Assembly: GCF_009906955.1 (NCBI RefSeq)
Contig: NZ_CP047656.1
Location: 2,187,501-2,251,500, forward strand
Source: Paraglaciecola mesophila
GTDB lineage: Bacteria; Pseudomonadota; Gammaproteobacteria; Enterobacterales; Alteromonadaceae
Direction: 5' to 3'
Length of the DNA stretch: 64,000 bases
Shown one piece after another: positions 1-8,010 of this stretch (positions are counted from its first letter, which is position 1; each line of letters begins with the position of its first letter). The notes under the pieces are model-generated. The model made no database searches. It worked only from the letters and a program-made list of their open reading frames with translations, and had not been told where the DNA came from. Made by a program: the position numbers and the translations under genes.

Positions 1-434
1 CCACCAAAACCCCAGACTTATTTCAATGTGCCATTAGCTTTGCAGGTGTAATGGATTTAAAGCGCTTGGTCAGCAAAAGTCGTCACTTTTTAAACAAGAA
101 GTTTGTGCGAAAACAAATAGGTGAAGATAAAGATGATTTAGAAGCACGTTCACCTTATCACAATGCTGCTAACATCAAGATCCCCATCTTGCTACTGCAC
201 GGTGAAGATGATCGCGTGGTAGACGTCTATCAAAGTCGCCAGATGTATAGTGAACTTCAAGATTTAGACAAGCAGGTAAAGTATATAGAGCTCGAAAACG
301 GCGATCATTACCTCTCAATTCAACGCAATCGCCATCGGGTATTTACCGAGATGGATGCATTCTTAAAAATGCATTTAGGTGTCGCTAGGGCCAGTACAGA
401 CGCCCCTGAAAAATCTCAGGCCGTTGGCGAATAG
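1..434 (+). CDS. S9-family prolyl oligopeptidase-like serine peptidase, C-terminal fragment
   Basis: The reading frame is open from the left edge (codons in phase with position 3), so this is the 3' end of a larger gene. The visible part reads TPDLFQCAISFAGVMDLKRL, the strand that follows the nucleophile region in S9 peptidases of the DPP-IV / acylaminoacyl-peptidase type. The acidic residue region of the triad (HGEDDRVVDVYQSRQMY) and the histidine in a GDHYLS context then follow in the usual order. The catalytic serine lies upstream of the window. S9 enzymes cleave oligopeptides. The substrate cannot be told, and other alpha/beta-hydrolase peptidases cannot be fully excluded. An imperfect hairpin with a T-run at 573-596 probably ends the transcript. 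Confidence 0.85.
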   Translation, partial: TKTPDLFQCAISFAGVMDLKRLVSKSRHFLNKKFVRKQIGEDKDDLEARSPYHNAANIKIPILLLHGEDDRVVDVYQSRQMYSELQDLDKQVKYIELENGDHYLSIQRNRHRVFTEMDAFLKMHLGVARASTDAPEKSQAVGE

Positions 435-460
435 GCGCGAGCGCTATTTGCCGTGCTTTT

Positions 461-505
461 TATGAAAACACTGTGTATGAAAGCACTGTGTATGAAAGCA
501 CTGTG
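461..505. repeat. Three tandem 15-bp units
   Basis: Three consecutive 15-bp units of the form TATGAAAGCACTGTG (the first has one A/G difference) follow the S9 peptidase stop codon. The unit is a multiple of three, but the unit region lies outside the peptidase frame. No function is evident. Confidence 0.8.
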
Positions 506-572
506 TAAGCCAGCGCTCTTTATAGCCGTAACATTTATGACGATACTATTTGTTGCAACACTCAATACCTTT

Positions 573-596
573 AAAGCCCCCCTGAGGGCGCTTTTT
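573..596 (+). terminator. Probable rho-independent terminator after the S9 peptidase
   Basis: An AAAGC arm and a GCTTT arm with inner C-run/G-run pairing and a bulged base are followed by a T-run. It lies between the plus-strand peptidase and the minus-strand arsC, so it may serve as a terminator in both directions. Confidence 0.55.
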
Positions 597-622
597 CGTA
601 TCAGGTACAAGCTCTCACCTGA

Positions 623-1045
623 TTAGCCGGAGACGCGCCCCCCATTGCCATCAATAATCAGCTCACCATCTTCTTTTTTATATGGACCCGGCGGCCACTG
701 AGCAAGCAAATCGAGAACCTGCTCACTTGGGCGACACAACTTAACGCCTTTTTCAGTGCACACAATAGGGCGATTGACTAATAGCGGATGCATCAACATT
801 GCGTCCAAAATTGCCTCATCGCTCACGTCTTCATCTAATAAGCCAAGTTCTTTGGCCGGTGATTTAGTCGTGCGCAGGGCGGTTCGCGGTGAGAGATTAG
901 CAGCCGCGAACAGGGCCAACAATTGTGGACGTGTCCAACCTTCCTCTAAGTATTCGATAACCTCAGGTTGATAACCAGCATCTTGAATAATACTCAGTAC
1001 ATTTCGCGATGTTCCACAAGCAGGGTTGTGATGTATAACGACCAT
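623..1045 (-). CDS. arsC: Arsenate reductase, glutaredoxin-dependent ArsC family
   Basis: This 140-residue protein matches the usual ArsC length. The catalytic cysteine is C10 in the motif HHNPACGTSRN. The family block LVNRPIVCTEKGVKLCRPSE carries the arginine used to bind the oxyanion, and the C-terminus has the KKEDGE element. ArsC enzymes reduce arsenate to arsenite with glutathione and glutaredoxin in the cytosol. No arsenite exporter or ArsR regulator is adjacent, so this is a stand-alone copy. Orphan ArsC/YffB-like proteins sometimes have other thiol-redox roles, so the in vivo substrate is less sure than the family. Confidence 0.88.
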   Translation of the reverse strand: MVVIHHNPACGTSRNVLSIIQDAGYQPEVIEYLEEGWTRPQLLALFAAANLSPRTALRTTKSPAKELGLLDEDVSDEAILDAMLMHPLLVNRPIVCTEKGVKLCRPSEQVLDLLAQWPPGPYKKEDGELIIDGNGGRVSG

Positions 1046-1194
1046 AAATCTAGCGCTCCTATGTTCAGTAATTAACTAAATGAGTGACTATGCGCCTCAA
1101 CACAAATTCGATATATCATATATATGAAATTTCGCATTTGATACTATAAAAGTCAATACATACGGTTAAGTCTAACGCTAACTTTCCATCGATA

Positions 1195-2193
1195 TTATTG
1201 CTGGCGCCTAATAGAACCACCAGCACGCTTCTCTGTGGCTTGGATCCATAAGCAAACCATAATGAGCAGCATACCGAACCAACCCAAGGGAGAAATGACT
1301 TCGCCAACAATCAGTACAGCCAGAATAGCCGCGACAACAGGCTCCATTAATGTAAGCAAAGACGCACTGCTTGCATTGATGTGCCTGAGACCATAGCCAA
1401 AGGCGATATAGCCCAATGTCATGGGGATTAGCGCCATATATACTGATACCAAGGCGTTGCCTGTAGAACTAAATAAATTATCGCCAGTAAAAAACAGTGA
1501 CGGTAGCAACAACAAGGCCCCTAGACCGAAAATGCCGCCCATAGCAGCTTGAGAGTGCACGCCGCTATCAATCATGGCCCGCGCCGCCCACGCATAACTC
1601 GCGTAGGTCAACCCCGCCAATAAACCTAAGGCAATCCCCCAAAATTGACGATGTTGCACTGTATGTGCAGTGCCTTGTCCTGCAACTTGCTCAGACACGT
1701 GCTCGGCTGCTTGCCCGAGCGACGACAAGTCGGGCATATGTGGCTCACCAAAAGCGAGTAAAGCGATGCCGATTAGGCCAATTACTACACTGCTTAACCA
1801 GCGTTTCGTTAGGGAAAGAGTCTTGTTAAAAAGATACTCCAACAAGGCAGCAAACAAAGGGGCACTGCCAATCGATACAACGGTACCTACCGCGACACCG
1901 GCCAAGCGCATCGAGCTATAAAACGCGAGTGGATAAATCGCTAGCGCTAACGCGCTCAATAGCAAAATATGCTTTTGCTGCACCAAACAAGCAAATTGCA
2001 GTTTCAACTTTTTATAAGCCAAACCCGCTTGAATTATGCCGGCTACTCCCATAGCAAAAGCGCCAATCCCTAGAGGGCTAATATTAGGAGCAAAGCTCGC
2101 CGCTACTCCGGTTGTTCCCCATAGAACGGCAGCGAATAAAATAGCCGTTGCTCCACACTGATATGGAGAAAGCCCAACTCGATTAACTATCAT
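1195..2193 (-). CDS. DMT-superfamily transporter with EamA domains
   Basis: This 332-residue protein has about ten hydrophobic segments arranged as two EamA repeats (roughly residues 15-150 and 180-320). Typical signatures are AAVLWGTTGVAASF near the N-terminus and LTLMEPVVAAILAVLIVGE in the second repeat. EamA proteins are inner-membrane exporters of amino acids, metabolites or drugs, and the substrate here is unknown. The central loop (about residues 155-185) is long and polar. An AraC-type regulator lies 100 bp upstream on the same strand, a common pairing that suggests effector-controlled expression of the exporter. Confidence 0.85.
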   Translation of the reverse strand: MIVNRVGLSPYQCGATAILFAAVLWGTTGVAASFAPNISPLGIGAFAMGVAGIIQAGLAYKKLKLQFACLVQQKHILLLSALALAIYPLAFYSSMRLAGVAVGTVVSIGSAPLFAALLEYLFNKTLSLTKRWLSSVVIGLIGIALLAFGEPHMPDLSSLGQAAEHVSEQVAGQGTAHTVQHRQFWGIALGLLAGLTYASYAWAARAMIDSGVHSQAAMGGIFGLGALLLLPSLFFTGDNLFSSTGNALVSVYMALIPMTLGYIAFGYGLRHINASSASLLTLMEPVVAAILAVLIVGEVISPLGWFGMLLIMVCLWIQATEKRAGGSIRRQQ

Positions 2194-2293
2194 GGTCCGC
2201 CTTTATTTTTGCCTTCAACATGGTCCAAAGTATAAGTAAGCCAATATTCAAATACTTTGCTAAAAAGACGCAAGGTTTGGTTGAACAGACGTA

Positions 2294-3010
2294 TTATTTG
2301 CCTTGGGAGAAAGACCGGGGAGACATACCCACGTAGAGCGAAAATCGCCGGCTAAAGGCTGAAAGGTCGCCATAACCCACCTTTTCAGCGACCAGTTGTA
2401 CCGGTAAATCAGTATGTGCTAATAAAGCTTTGGCCTTCTCCATTCTAAGTTCAGTAATATACTGCTGAGCAGTCTTAGAAAAACTGGCTTTAAAACGTTT
2501 TTTGAATTGGGTTGAGCTTAAACAGGCTAATCGTGCCAACTTGTCGATACTCATAGGTTGTTCAAGATGTGCGTTGATCCAGCTTTGAACGGTGCGCATT
2601 TGTTTATCAAGCGTTTGAGAAGCCTGTTGCTGTTCAAGCAACATGCTAAATACGTCGAGAATGGAGCGCTCAATCCCGCTGTCGACCTGGTGCTGTAATT
2701 GCTTTTCTATAAACTGCAAGAAACTGGTTAACACAGGGGAAATAGAAAACACCGCTAAACCACTGTTGAGTAAATGAAGAGGTAAGGTATCTAAGTCGGC
2801 AACAATAAAGCGTGCTGCTTCATCCGCTTTGAATCCATGTTCAGTGCCATTTGGCACCACCACACACTCTCCTACCGTCACCTGCCCCACATAGGAGCTC
2901 ATCTCAATGACGATGCTTCCCTGTACCGGCAACACCAGTTGATGGTGCGCGTGATGCACATGACTTTGAAGTTGCTTAGTGTAAGCGCGGATACTTAGAC
3001 TGTTATTCAT
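2294..3010 (-). CDS. AraC-family transcriptional regulator with cupin N-terminal domain
   Basis: The N-terminal part (about residues 15-90) is a beta-rich cupin-like effector domain containing HHAHHQLVLPVQGSI and ECVVVPNGTEHGF. The C-terminal 100 residues are a double helix-turn-helix domain: LARLACLSSTQFKKRFKASF, then the second HTH with VAEKVGYGDLSAFSRRFSLYVGMSP. Length (238 residues) fits small cupin-AraC regulators often found beside EamA exporters. It lies just upstream of the EamA gene on the same strand, which is its likely target. No clear ribosome binding site marks the start. Confidence 0.88.
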   Translation of the reverse strand: MNNSLSIRAYTKQLQSHVHHAHHQLVLPVQGSIVIEMSSYVGQVTVGECVVVPNGTEHGFKADEAARFIVADLDTLPLHLLNSGLAVFSISPVLTSFLQFIEKQLQHQVDSGIERSILDVFSMLLEQQQASQTLDKQMRTVQSWINAHLEQPMSIDKLARLACLSSTQFKKRFKASFSKTAQQYITELRMEKAKALLAHTDLPVQLVAEKVGYGDLSAFSRRFSLYVGMSPRSFSQGK

Positions 3011-3120
3011 TGCAGCAATACATCGAAAAAACGGGCAGCCAGTATAGCGTTAGTTTCTAAGTATTTTAAAGTGTCGCTAGCACGCCCATCTTGCCCATGA
3101 GCATGATTCTTTTTACAAGT

Positions 3121-4401
3121 TTACGGATATAACACTGATGGTAACCACAGCGTCAGCTGCGGGATAAAGGTGACGAGCAGTAAAACAAAAAGCAGTGGCA
3201 CTAAAAAAGGGAATGTTGCCCGAGCGCACGTTTCGAATGGGACCTGCGTCACCCTAGATAAGACATAGAGCACCATACCGACAGGGGGAGTTAACAAACC
3301 AATCATCAAGTTCAACACCATCATGACCCCAAAATGAACGGGATCTATGCCTAAACTCACCGCGACGGGTAGCAACACTGGGGTCAAGATCGTGATCGCG
3401 GCTATGGTTTCCATAAAACAACCAACAATGAATAAGATCAAGGTGATCAGCAATAATATCGCCACTTTACTGTCAGTAAACGCAAGCATCCATTGGGTGA
3501 AGTTTTCCGTGATATGTTGCGTGGTCAGCACCCAAGAAAAAATCGCGGCACCGCCTATAATCAACATAATAATGCTTGTCGTTTCAATGGTTTCAATACT
3601 TAACGCCAGAAGTTTTTTAATCGTGAGTGTGCGGTACACAAGGGCACCTAAAAATAATGCGTACGCACTTGCTGCAATCGCCGCTTCTGTCGCGGTAAAC
3701 AAGCCAAACAATATGCCACCAATAATCAACACAGGGGTCATCAAGGATAAAAACGCGCGGCTAAATGTTGTCGTGCAGCGCAGCACAGAGAAACCAGAAT
3801 CCTTCGGATAATTGCGTTTCTTGGCATACCAAGCCACCATCAACATCAACGCAAGCGCCATGATCAGCCCAGGGATCATCCCTGCGGCAAATAACTGACC
3901 GATAGAAGCTGAAGACATTACAGCGTAAATAATCAGCGGCAAACTAGGCGGAATAATCGGCCCTATAGTTGACGATGCGGCCGTTACTCCAACAGCAAAG
4001 CCTGCGTCATAACCTTTATCCCGCATGGCTTTGACTTCAATGGCGCCTAACCCACCTGCATCGGCAACCGCCGCACCTGACATACCCGCAAACAGAATTG
4101 ATGCCCCAACATTGACGTGCCCTAAACCACCGCGCAACCACCCTACTAGCGCATTGGCAAAATCAAATATTCGCTGGGTGATGCCGGCTGAGTTCATTAA
4201 GGCCCCCGCCAGCACAAAGAAGGGAATAGACAACAAAGGAAAACTATTCATCCCGCCTACCATGCTGTGCAGCACCACTAAATTTGGTATATCTCCATCC
4301 AGCGAAATGGCCAACAATGAAGAAAGGATCAATGCAAACGCCACAGGAGTACCGATAGCGATAAGCACAATGAGGGATATAAACAACACAAGAACAATCA
4401 T
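3121..4401 (-). CDS. dctM: TRAP transporter large permease subunit (DctM-like)
   Basis: I chose the start at 4401 because this ATG overlaps the stop of the upstream dctQ as ATGA (4398-4401). It begins MIVLVLFISLIVLIAIGTPV, the typical DctM N-terminus, and gives 426 residues, the family norm. The longer open frame upstream is out-of-frame dctQ sequence. About 12 hydrophobic segments are visible, with the family block AGMSGAAVADAGGLG followed by ASSTIGPIIPPSLPL. This is the ion-coupled membrane channel that works with DctQ and the periplasmic binding protein to import organic acids or related solutes. The substrate is not predictable from the sequence. Confidence 0.93.
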   Translation of the reverse strand: MIVLVLFISLIVLIAIGTPVAFALILSSLLAISLDGDIPNLVVLHSMVGGMNSFPLLSIPFFVLAGALMNSAGITQRIFDFANALVGWLRGGLGHVNVGASILFAGMSGAAVADAGGLGAIEVKAMRDKGYDAGFAVGVTAASSTIGPIIPPSLPLIIYAVMSSASIGQLFAAGMIPGLIMALALMLMVAWYAKKRNYPKDSGFSVLRCTTTFSRAFLSLMTPVLIIGGILFGLFTATEAAIAASAYALFLGALVYRTLTIKKLLALSIETIETTSIIMLIIGGAAIFSWVLTTQHITENFTQWMLAFTDSKVAILLLITLILFIVGCFMETIAAITILTPVLLPVAVSLGIDPVHFGVMMVLNLMIGLLTPPVGMVLYVLSRVTQVPFETCARATFPFLVPLLFVLLLVTFIPQLTLWLPSVLYP

Positions 4402-4928
4402 TGCTTTAGCACCTTTTGCGAGAATGAAAAGCATACTGCACGCCAACTCGTCTTCACCACCATTGCACTTCGTACGAGCATAAGTAACAAACAACCGCAC
4501 ATCAGGGCATAAACCCAACCAATTGAAATAGACAAAGAAGCTAGGCTGTAGGCGTGCAGTGAAATAGCGATTTGCCCTGCGTAAAACAGCAACAGCAAGA
4601 CCACAAGTAGATTGAGCATAGCAATGCACATTTTAGTGATATTCAACGCTTTGACAGATAGATAACGGTGCAACAAGGTAACGCCAATATGCGCATCGTT
4701 GCGACTGGCAATACTTGCCCCCGAAAAAGCCAGTAGAATAAGCAGATAACGGGCAATTTCTTCAGACCAACCTAATGATGCACTCAAAGCATAGCGACTA
4801 AAAAATTGCGCAAACAATAAAATAGCCAAGCCCCAAAATATGATCAAACTTAAGATATCTTCACTTTTAAACGCTTGCGTGGGCGTCAATGTTTCACTCG
4901 GAAGCGTTTCACTATCAATCAGAGACAT
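4398..4928 (-). CDS. dctQ: TRAP transporter small permease subunit (DctQ-like)
   Basis: This 176-residue protein has four hydrophobic segments and the typical signature RYALSASLGWSEEIARYLL near residues 45-65, followed by FSGASIASRNDAHIGV. It is the small membrane subunit of a TRAP transporter. Its stop overlaps the dctM start by four bases, implying translational coupling, and its start lies three bases after the binding-protein stop. The three genes therefore form one operon. Confidence 0.92.
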   Translation of the reverse strand: MSLIDSETLPSETLTPTQAFKSEDILSLIIFWGLAILLFAQFFSRYALSASLGWSEEIARYLLILLAFSGASIASRNDAHIGVTLLHRYLSVKALNITKMCIAMLNLLVVLLLLFYAGQIAISLHAYSLASLSISIGWVYALMCGCLLLMLVRSAMVVKTSWRAVCFSFSQKVLKQ

Positions 4929-4931
4929 AAT

Positions 4932-5909
4932 CTATTCTTCTACTGGATTTAATTGCAAGAGACGGTCGTAATTTTGCTGACCTATCGTGGTGATAAAGGG
5001 CTTGTGCAATGGCAATGTTGCTTGGCGAAACACAGTTTTATTTACCTGATGCACGCTAACGCCATGCTGTTCAAACCAAGTGATCAATTCTGCTTCGTGG
5101 GCACGCGTTTCTTGAGAAACCTTCAAAGCCGCTTCTTGTAATACGTGTTCGAAAATGAGTCGATCCTCTGGGCTCAAGCGTTTCCAGCGGCGCTGACTAA
5201 CAATAGTGACATTAGAGCCAAGCATATGCCCCGTTAGGCTGATATGTTTTTGCACTTCGAACAGTTTTTTAGCTTTTATGGTTGGTAACGGGTTTTCTTG
5301 CGCATCAACAACCCCTTGCTGCAAAGCCATATACACTTCAGAAAATGCAATAGGTGTGGGGTTCGCATTGACCGCCTGAGGGAACAATCTGAATATCCTG
5401 GCGTTAGGTACACGTATTTTCAGCCCCTGCATATCTGCTAATTCGTTAACGGGCACATTGGCGCTGACATGACGCTCACCATAATAGTTGTTAGCAACAA
5501 TATGATTACCTTGGGTTTTCTCACTGTAGCCTTGCGCCAGCTCTTTAAACAAAGTGCTATTGTTAAATTTTACCCAATGCTCAAATCCGGTATAAATATA
5601 CGGCATATCGGTAATCGCAAAAGGCGGATAGAGCTGGGCAATGAAACTTGTTCCCGTGTAGATAATATCCACACTGCCTAAGCGAAGGCTTTCATTTAGT
5701 GCCGCTTCTTTACCTAACATAGAAACCGGAAATACATCTATTTCGTAGCGCCCATTGGTGCGCTCGGCTATTTGCTTTGCAGCCCATAGCGCCCATTTGT
5801 GCAGTGGTTCACTGGTTTCATATACATGACCCCAGTACAATTTTTCTGGTTTAGCCACGACCCCAATAGGCTGCAATAATAATGCACACAAAACACAACG
5901 AAACAGCAT
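4932..5909 (-). CDS. dctP: TRAP transporter periplasmic solute-binding protein (DctP family)
   Basis: This 325-residue protein has an N-terminal signal peptide (hydrophobic stretch VLCALLLQPIGVVA, cleavage near residue 19). Family features follow: LGKEAALNESLRLGSVDI, the MQGLKIRVPNARIFRLFPQAV block with the carboxylate-contacting arginine, and FSEVYMALQQGVVDAQENP. It captures the solute in the periplasm and delivers it to DctQM. It is the first gene of the operon. A 12-bp palindrome upstream (5951-5962) is a candidate regulator site. Confidence 0.92.
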   Translation of the reverse strand: MLFRCVLCALLLQPIGVVAKPEKLYWGHVYETSEPLHKWALWAAKQIAERTNGRYEIDVFPVSMLGKEAALNESLRLGSVDIIYTGTSFIAQLYPPFAITDMPYIYTGFEHWVKFNNSTLFKELAQGYSEKTQGNHIVANNYYGERHVSANVPVNELADMQGLKIRVPNARIFRLFPQAVNANPTPIAFSEVYMALQQGVVDAQENPLPTIKAKKLFEVQKHISLTGHMLGSNVTIVSQRRWKRLSPEDRLIFEHVLQEAALKVSQETRAHEAELITWFEQHGVSVHQVNKTVFRQATLPLHKPFITTIGQQNYDRLLQLNPVEE

Positions 5910-6305
5910 CTAACAACTCAAATAGTAGTAAAGAAAATTATTATTAGTTAATTGTTAACAATTGTAAAGGTATCGTTATTTTTGTTGAACATACTGCCCA
6001 GTGGCTAGGTGCAAGATCAAAACAATGGCGGATGATATGGATTTCTATTCTTGAGCCGTGAAGTTGCTATAAAAAAACGAATTGATTCTATCGGTTAATC
6101 ACTCTCGTATTTGGCTTAGTTTTCAACAGTTACTTCCAAATTGTGTGAGTAAAACCGGGGTAAAAGTCCATGTGCAGCAAGCATGGCGAGCCGATGATGA
6201 ACACAACTTATCCAAGAAATTGTAAGATTCATTTTCCATTTATCATCTTATCGGATTAACTCTGTAAGCTGGTTTCGTTTTTAACCATTTTACTAGGAGT
6301 CGAAC
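5910..6305. other. Intergenic region between divergent TRAP operon and SDR gene
   Basis: This 396-bp gap separates divergent genes. It holds the palindrome at 5951-5962 and the promoters of both units, not resolved here. A 50-codon open stretch without a start codon lies near 6073-6225 on the plus strand, and I could not tie it to any family. No RNA gene was recognised. Confidence 0.5.
5951..5962. promoter_or_regulatory. Palindrome ATTGTTAACAAT upstream of the TRAP operon
   Basis: A perfect 12-bp palindrome lies 42-53 bp upstream of the dctP start codon in an AT-rich stretch, a position suitable for an operator. No adjacent regulator gene is seen, and a palindrome of this AT content can arise by chance. 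Confidence 0.35.
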
Positions 6306-7040
6306 ATGTCATTATCCAAAGTCGCGTTAGTCACAGGGGGCTCAAAAGGCATCGGAGCTGCAGTTGTGCGTAGATTAGCTGCAGATGGCTTTGCTGTTGC
6401 GATCAACTATTCTAAAAACCCCGAACCAGCAGACGCCTTGGTAGCAGAATTAAAAGAAGCTGGCGGCCACTCTTTTGCCATTCAATGTAATGTCGCCAAC
6501 TCGGACGACGTGACGCAAATGTTCAATCGCATTGAAAACGAACTAGGTCCTATAAACGTATTAATCAATAACGCAGGGATGATGATCAATGCACCGGTTG
6601 CACAAAGTGAAGAGGTGCATTTCGACGAGCAAATTGCGGTTAACCTGAAAGGCACGTTCAACACCCTTAAACAAGCCGCTAACCGCATGCCAAATGGGGG
6701 GCGTATTGTGAACGTGTCCACCAGCGTAGTCGGCTTAAAATTGGAAAACTATGGCATCTACGCCGCGACAAAATCAGCAATAGAAACCCTGAGTGCGATT
6801 TTAAGTAAAGAACTGCGCGGCAAAGAGATTACGGTCAATACAGTAGCGCCTGGCCCTACAGCCACGGACTTATTTTTGGATGGAAAATCCCAAGAACTGA
6901 TCGACCGCTTGGCCAACATGAGCCCACTAGAAAGATTAGGCACGCCGGACGATATCGCCCGTGCAGTGGCATTTCTAGTTGGCCCAGACGGCGCATGGAT
7001 TAACGGCCAAGTATTAAGAGCAAATGGCGGTATCGTTTAA
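6306..7040 (+). CDS. Short-chain dehydrogenase/reductase (classical SDR, FabG-like)
   Basis: This 244-residue protein has the Rossmann glycine motif TGGSKGIGAA (residues 10-19), the NNAG motif at 88-91, a serine near 138-140 and the catalytic YxxxK pair Y152/K156 in YGIYAATK. The C-terminal LVGPDGAWINGQVLRANGG is typical of stand-alone SDRs related to 3-oxoacyl-ACP reductase and glucose dehydrogenase. These are NAD(P)(H)-dependent alcohol/ketone oxidoreductases of the cytosol, and the substrate is not predictable. AGGAG six bases before the ATG supports the start. It is a single gene, followed by a 12-bp inverted repeat. Confidence 0.9.
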   Translation: MSLSKVALVTGGSKGIGAAVVRRLAADGFAVAINYSKNPEPADALVAELKEAGGHSFAIQCNVANSDDVTQMFNRIENELGPINVLINNAGMMINAPVAQSEEVHFDEQIAVNLKGTFNTLKQAANRMPNGGRIVNVSTSVVGLKLENYGIYAATKSAIETLSAILSKELRGKEITVNTVAPGPTATDLFLDGKSQELIDRLANMSPLERLGTPDDIARAVAFLVGPDGAWINGQVLRANGGIV

Positions 7041-7072
7041 GCTAAAACGACATAATTGGAAAATGCCAACCC

Positions 7073-7117
7073 TTTAAAGGCTAGCCCTTGTTAATCAAAC
7101 TATGCCTAGCCTTTAAA
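7073..7117 (+). terminator. Inverted repeat after the SDR gene, possible terminator
   Basis: TTTAAAGGCTAG (7073-7084) is exactly complementary to CTAGCCTTTAAA (7106-7117) with a 21-base loop. It lies 32 bp after the SDR stop. There is no immediate T-run, so terminator function is likely but not certain. Confidence 0.45.
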
Positions 7118-7298
7118 CCGCACTGACTTTTCTTTGTCAGTTCTTTATCGCCTTATTCACAGTATTACGCTGACATTCCTTTACACAAACGTGGAGATGT
7201 TCAGCATTATCATGTCACCCTATTCGATTTCGCTTAGCCGTTTGTTAACGTCAATGCTGAGACTTTCTTTCTGGCAGTTTCGCTAGAGCGATTTTGAA

Positions 7299-7967
7299 AT
7301 GAGTGAAAATATGCTACTGAATCACCGCTACAAGTTTTTATATATACATATTGCTAAAACGGGCGGTACTAGTGTTCGCTCAGTGCTGAATAAGTTACGT
7401 TGGCACGACCCTATGTACTACCTTATGTTTCCTTGTCATAAGTTAAGTAACTTTTCTGGGCATACAACTGCGACTAAATTCCCGCGACATTCAGGCGTGA
7501 TAGCGGCGAAAGAGATGCTCCCAGACAACTTTTTCAATCAACTGTATAAATTCGGCTTTGTACGCAATCCTTGGGATTTGCAAGTTTCTTCTTATCACCA
7601 TATTCAACGTGAGAAACCCCATCAACTTAAAGGAATTAAAAATTTCAGTGGGTTTATCAAATACAAATTTGCCCCCTCTCGTCCTTATATCTTTCATTTT
7701 GATATCGCGACTAAGTTACAAAGTGATCACTTAGTGGATTTAGAAGGGAACATCATAGTCGACTTTATTGGTCGTTATGAAACGTTGAAAGACGATTTTA
7801 ATACCATCGGCAAACAGCTTGGTTTGAAAAATAATTGCCTACCCCATAAACGAAAAGCAACGGACCGCAAGAAAGATTATCGCTGTTACTATGATGATGA
7901 ATCTATCGAAACCGTAGCAAAACATTATAAAAAAGATATTGAGTTGCTTAACTATCAGTTTGAATAG
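7299..7967 (+). CDS. Small sulfotransferase-family protein
   Basis: This 222-residue protein begins with a strand-loop FLYIHIAKTGGTSVRSVL. This is the 5'-phosphosulfate-binding loop of the sulfotransferase family 2 type that modifies carbohydrates. The 3'-phosphate block GFVRNPWDLQVSSYHHI follows at about residues 87-103, and FIGRYETLKDDF is a third family-typical block. Such enzymes transfer sulfate from PAPS to sugars or peptides. No glycan or PAPS-synthesis genes are adjacent. It is convergent with the TPR-sulfotransferase 43 bp downstream, a different subfamily. There is no clear ribosome binding site. Confidence 0.8.
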   Translation: MSENMLLNHRYKFLYIHIAKTGGTSVRSVLNKLRWHDPMYYLMFPCHKLSNFSGHTTATKFPRHSGVIAAKEMLPDNFFNQLYKFGFVRNPWDLQVSSYHHIQREKPHQLKGIKNFSGFIKYKFAPSRPYIFHFDIATKLQSDHLVDLEGNIIVDFIGRYETLKDDFNTIGKQLGLKNNCLPHKRKATDRKKDYRCYYDDESIETVAKHYKKDIELLNYQFE

Positions 7968-8010
7968 CGATAGTTAAGCTGTTAATACCAACCCCCAATA
8001 AACAGCGGTT

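Noticed and set aside
3121..4629. Longer 502-codon form of dctM
   Set aside because: The extra 76 codons are out-of-frame dctQ sequence; the ATGA overlap at 4398-4401 and the family N-terminus set the start at 4401.
6073..6225. 50-codon open stretch in the TRAP/SDR gap, considered as a gene remnant (for example the end of a LysR regulator)
   Set aside because: It has no start codon, and I could not match the translation to any family with confidence.
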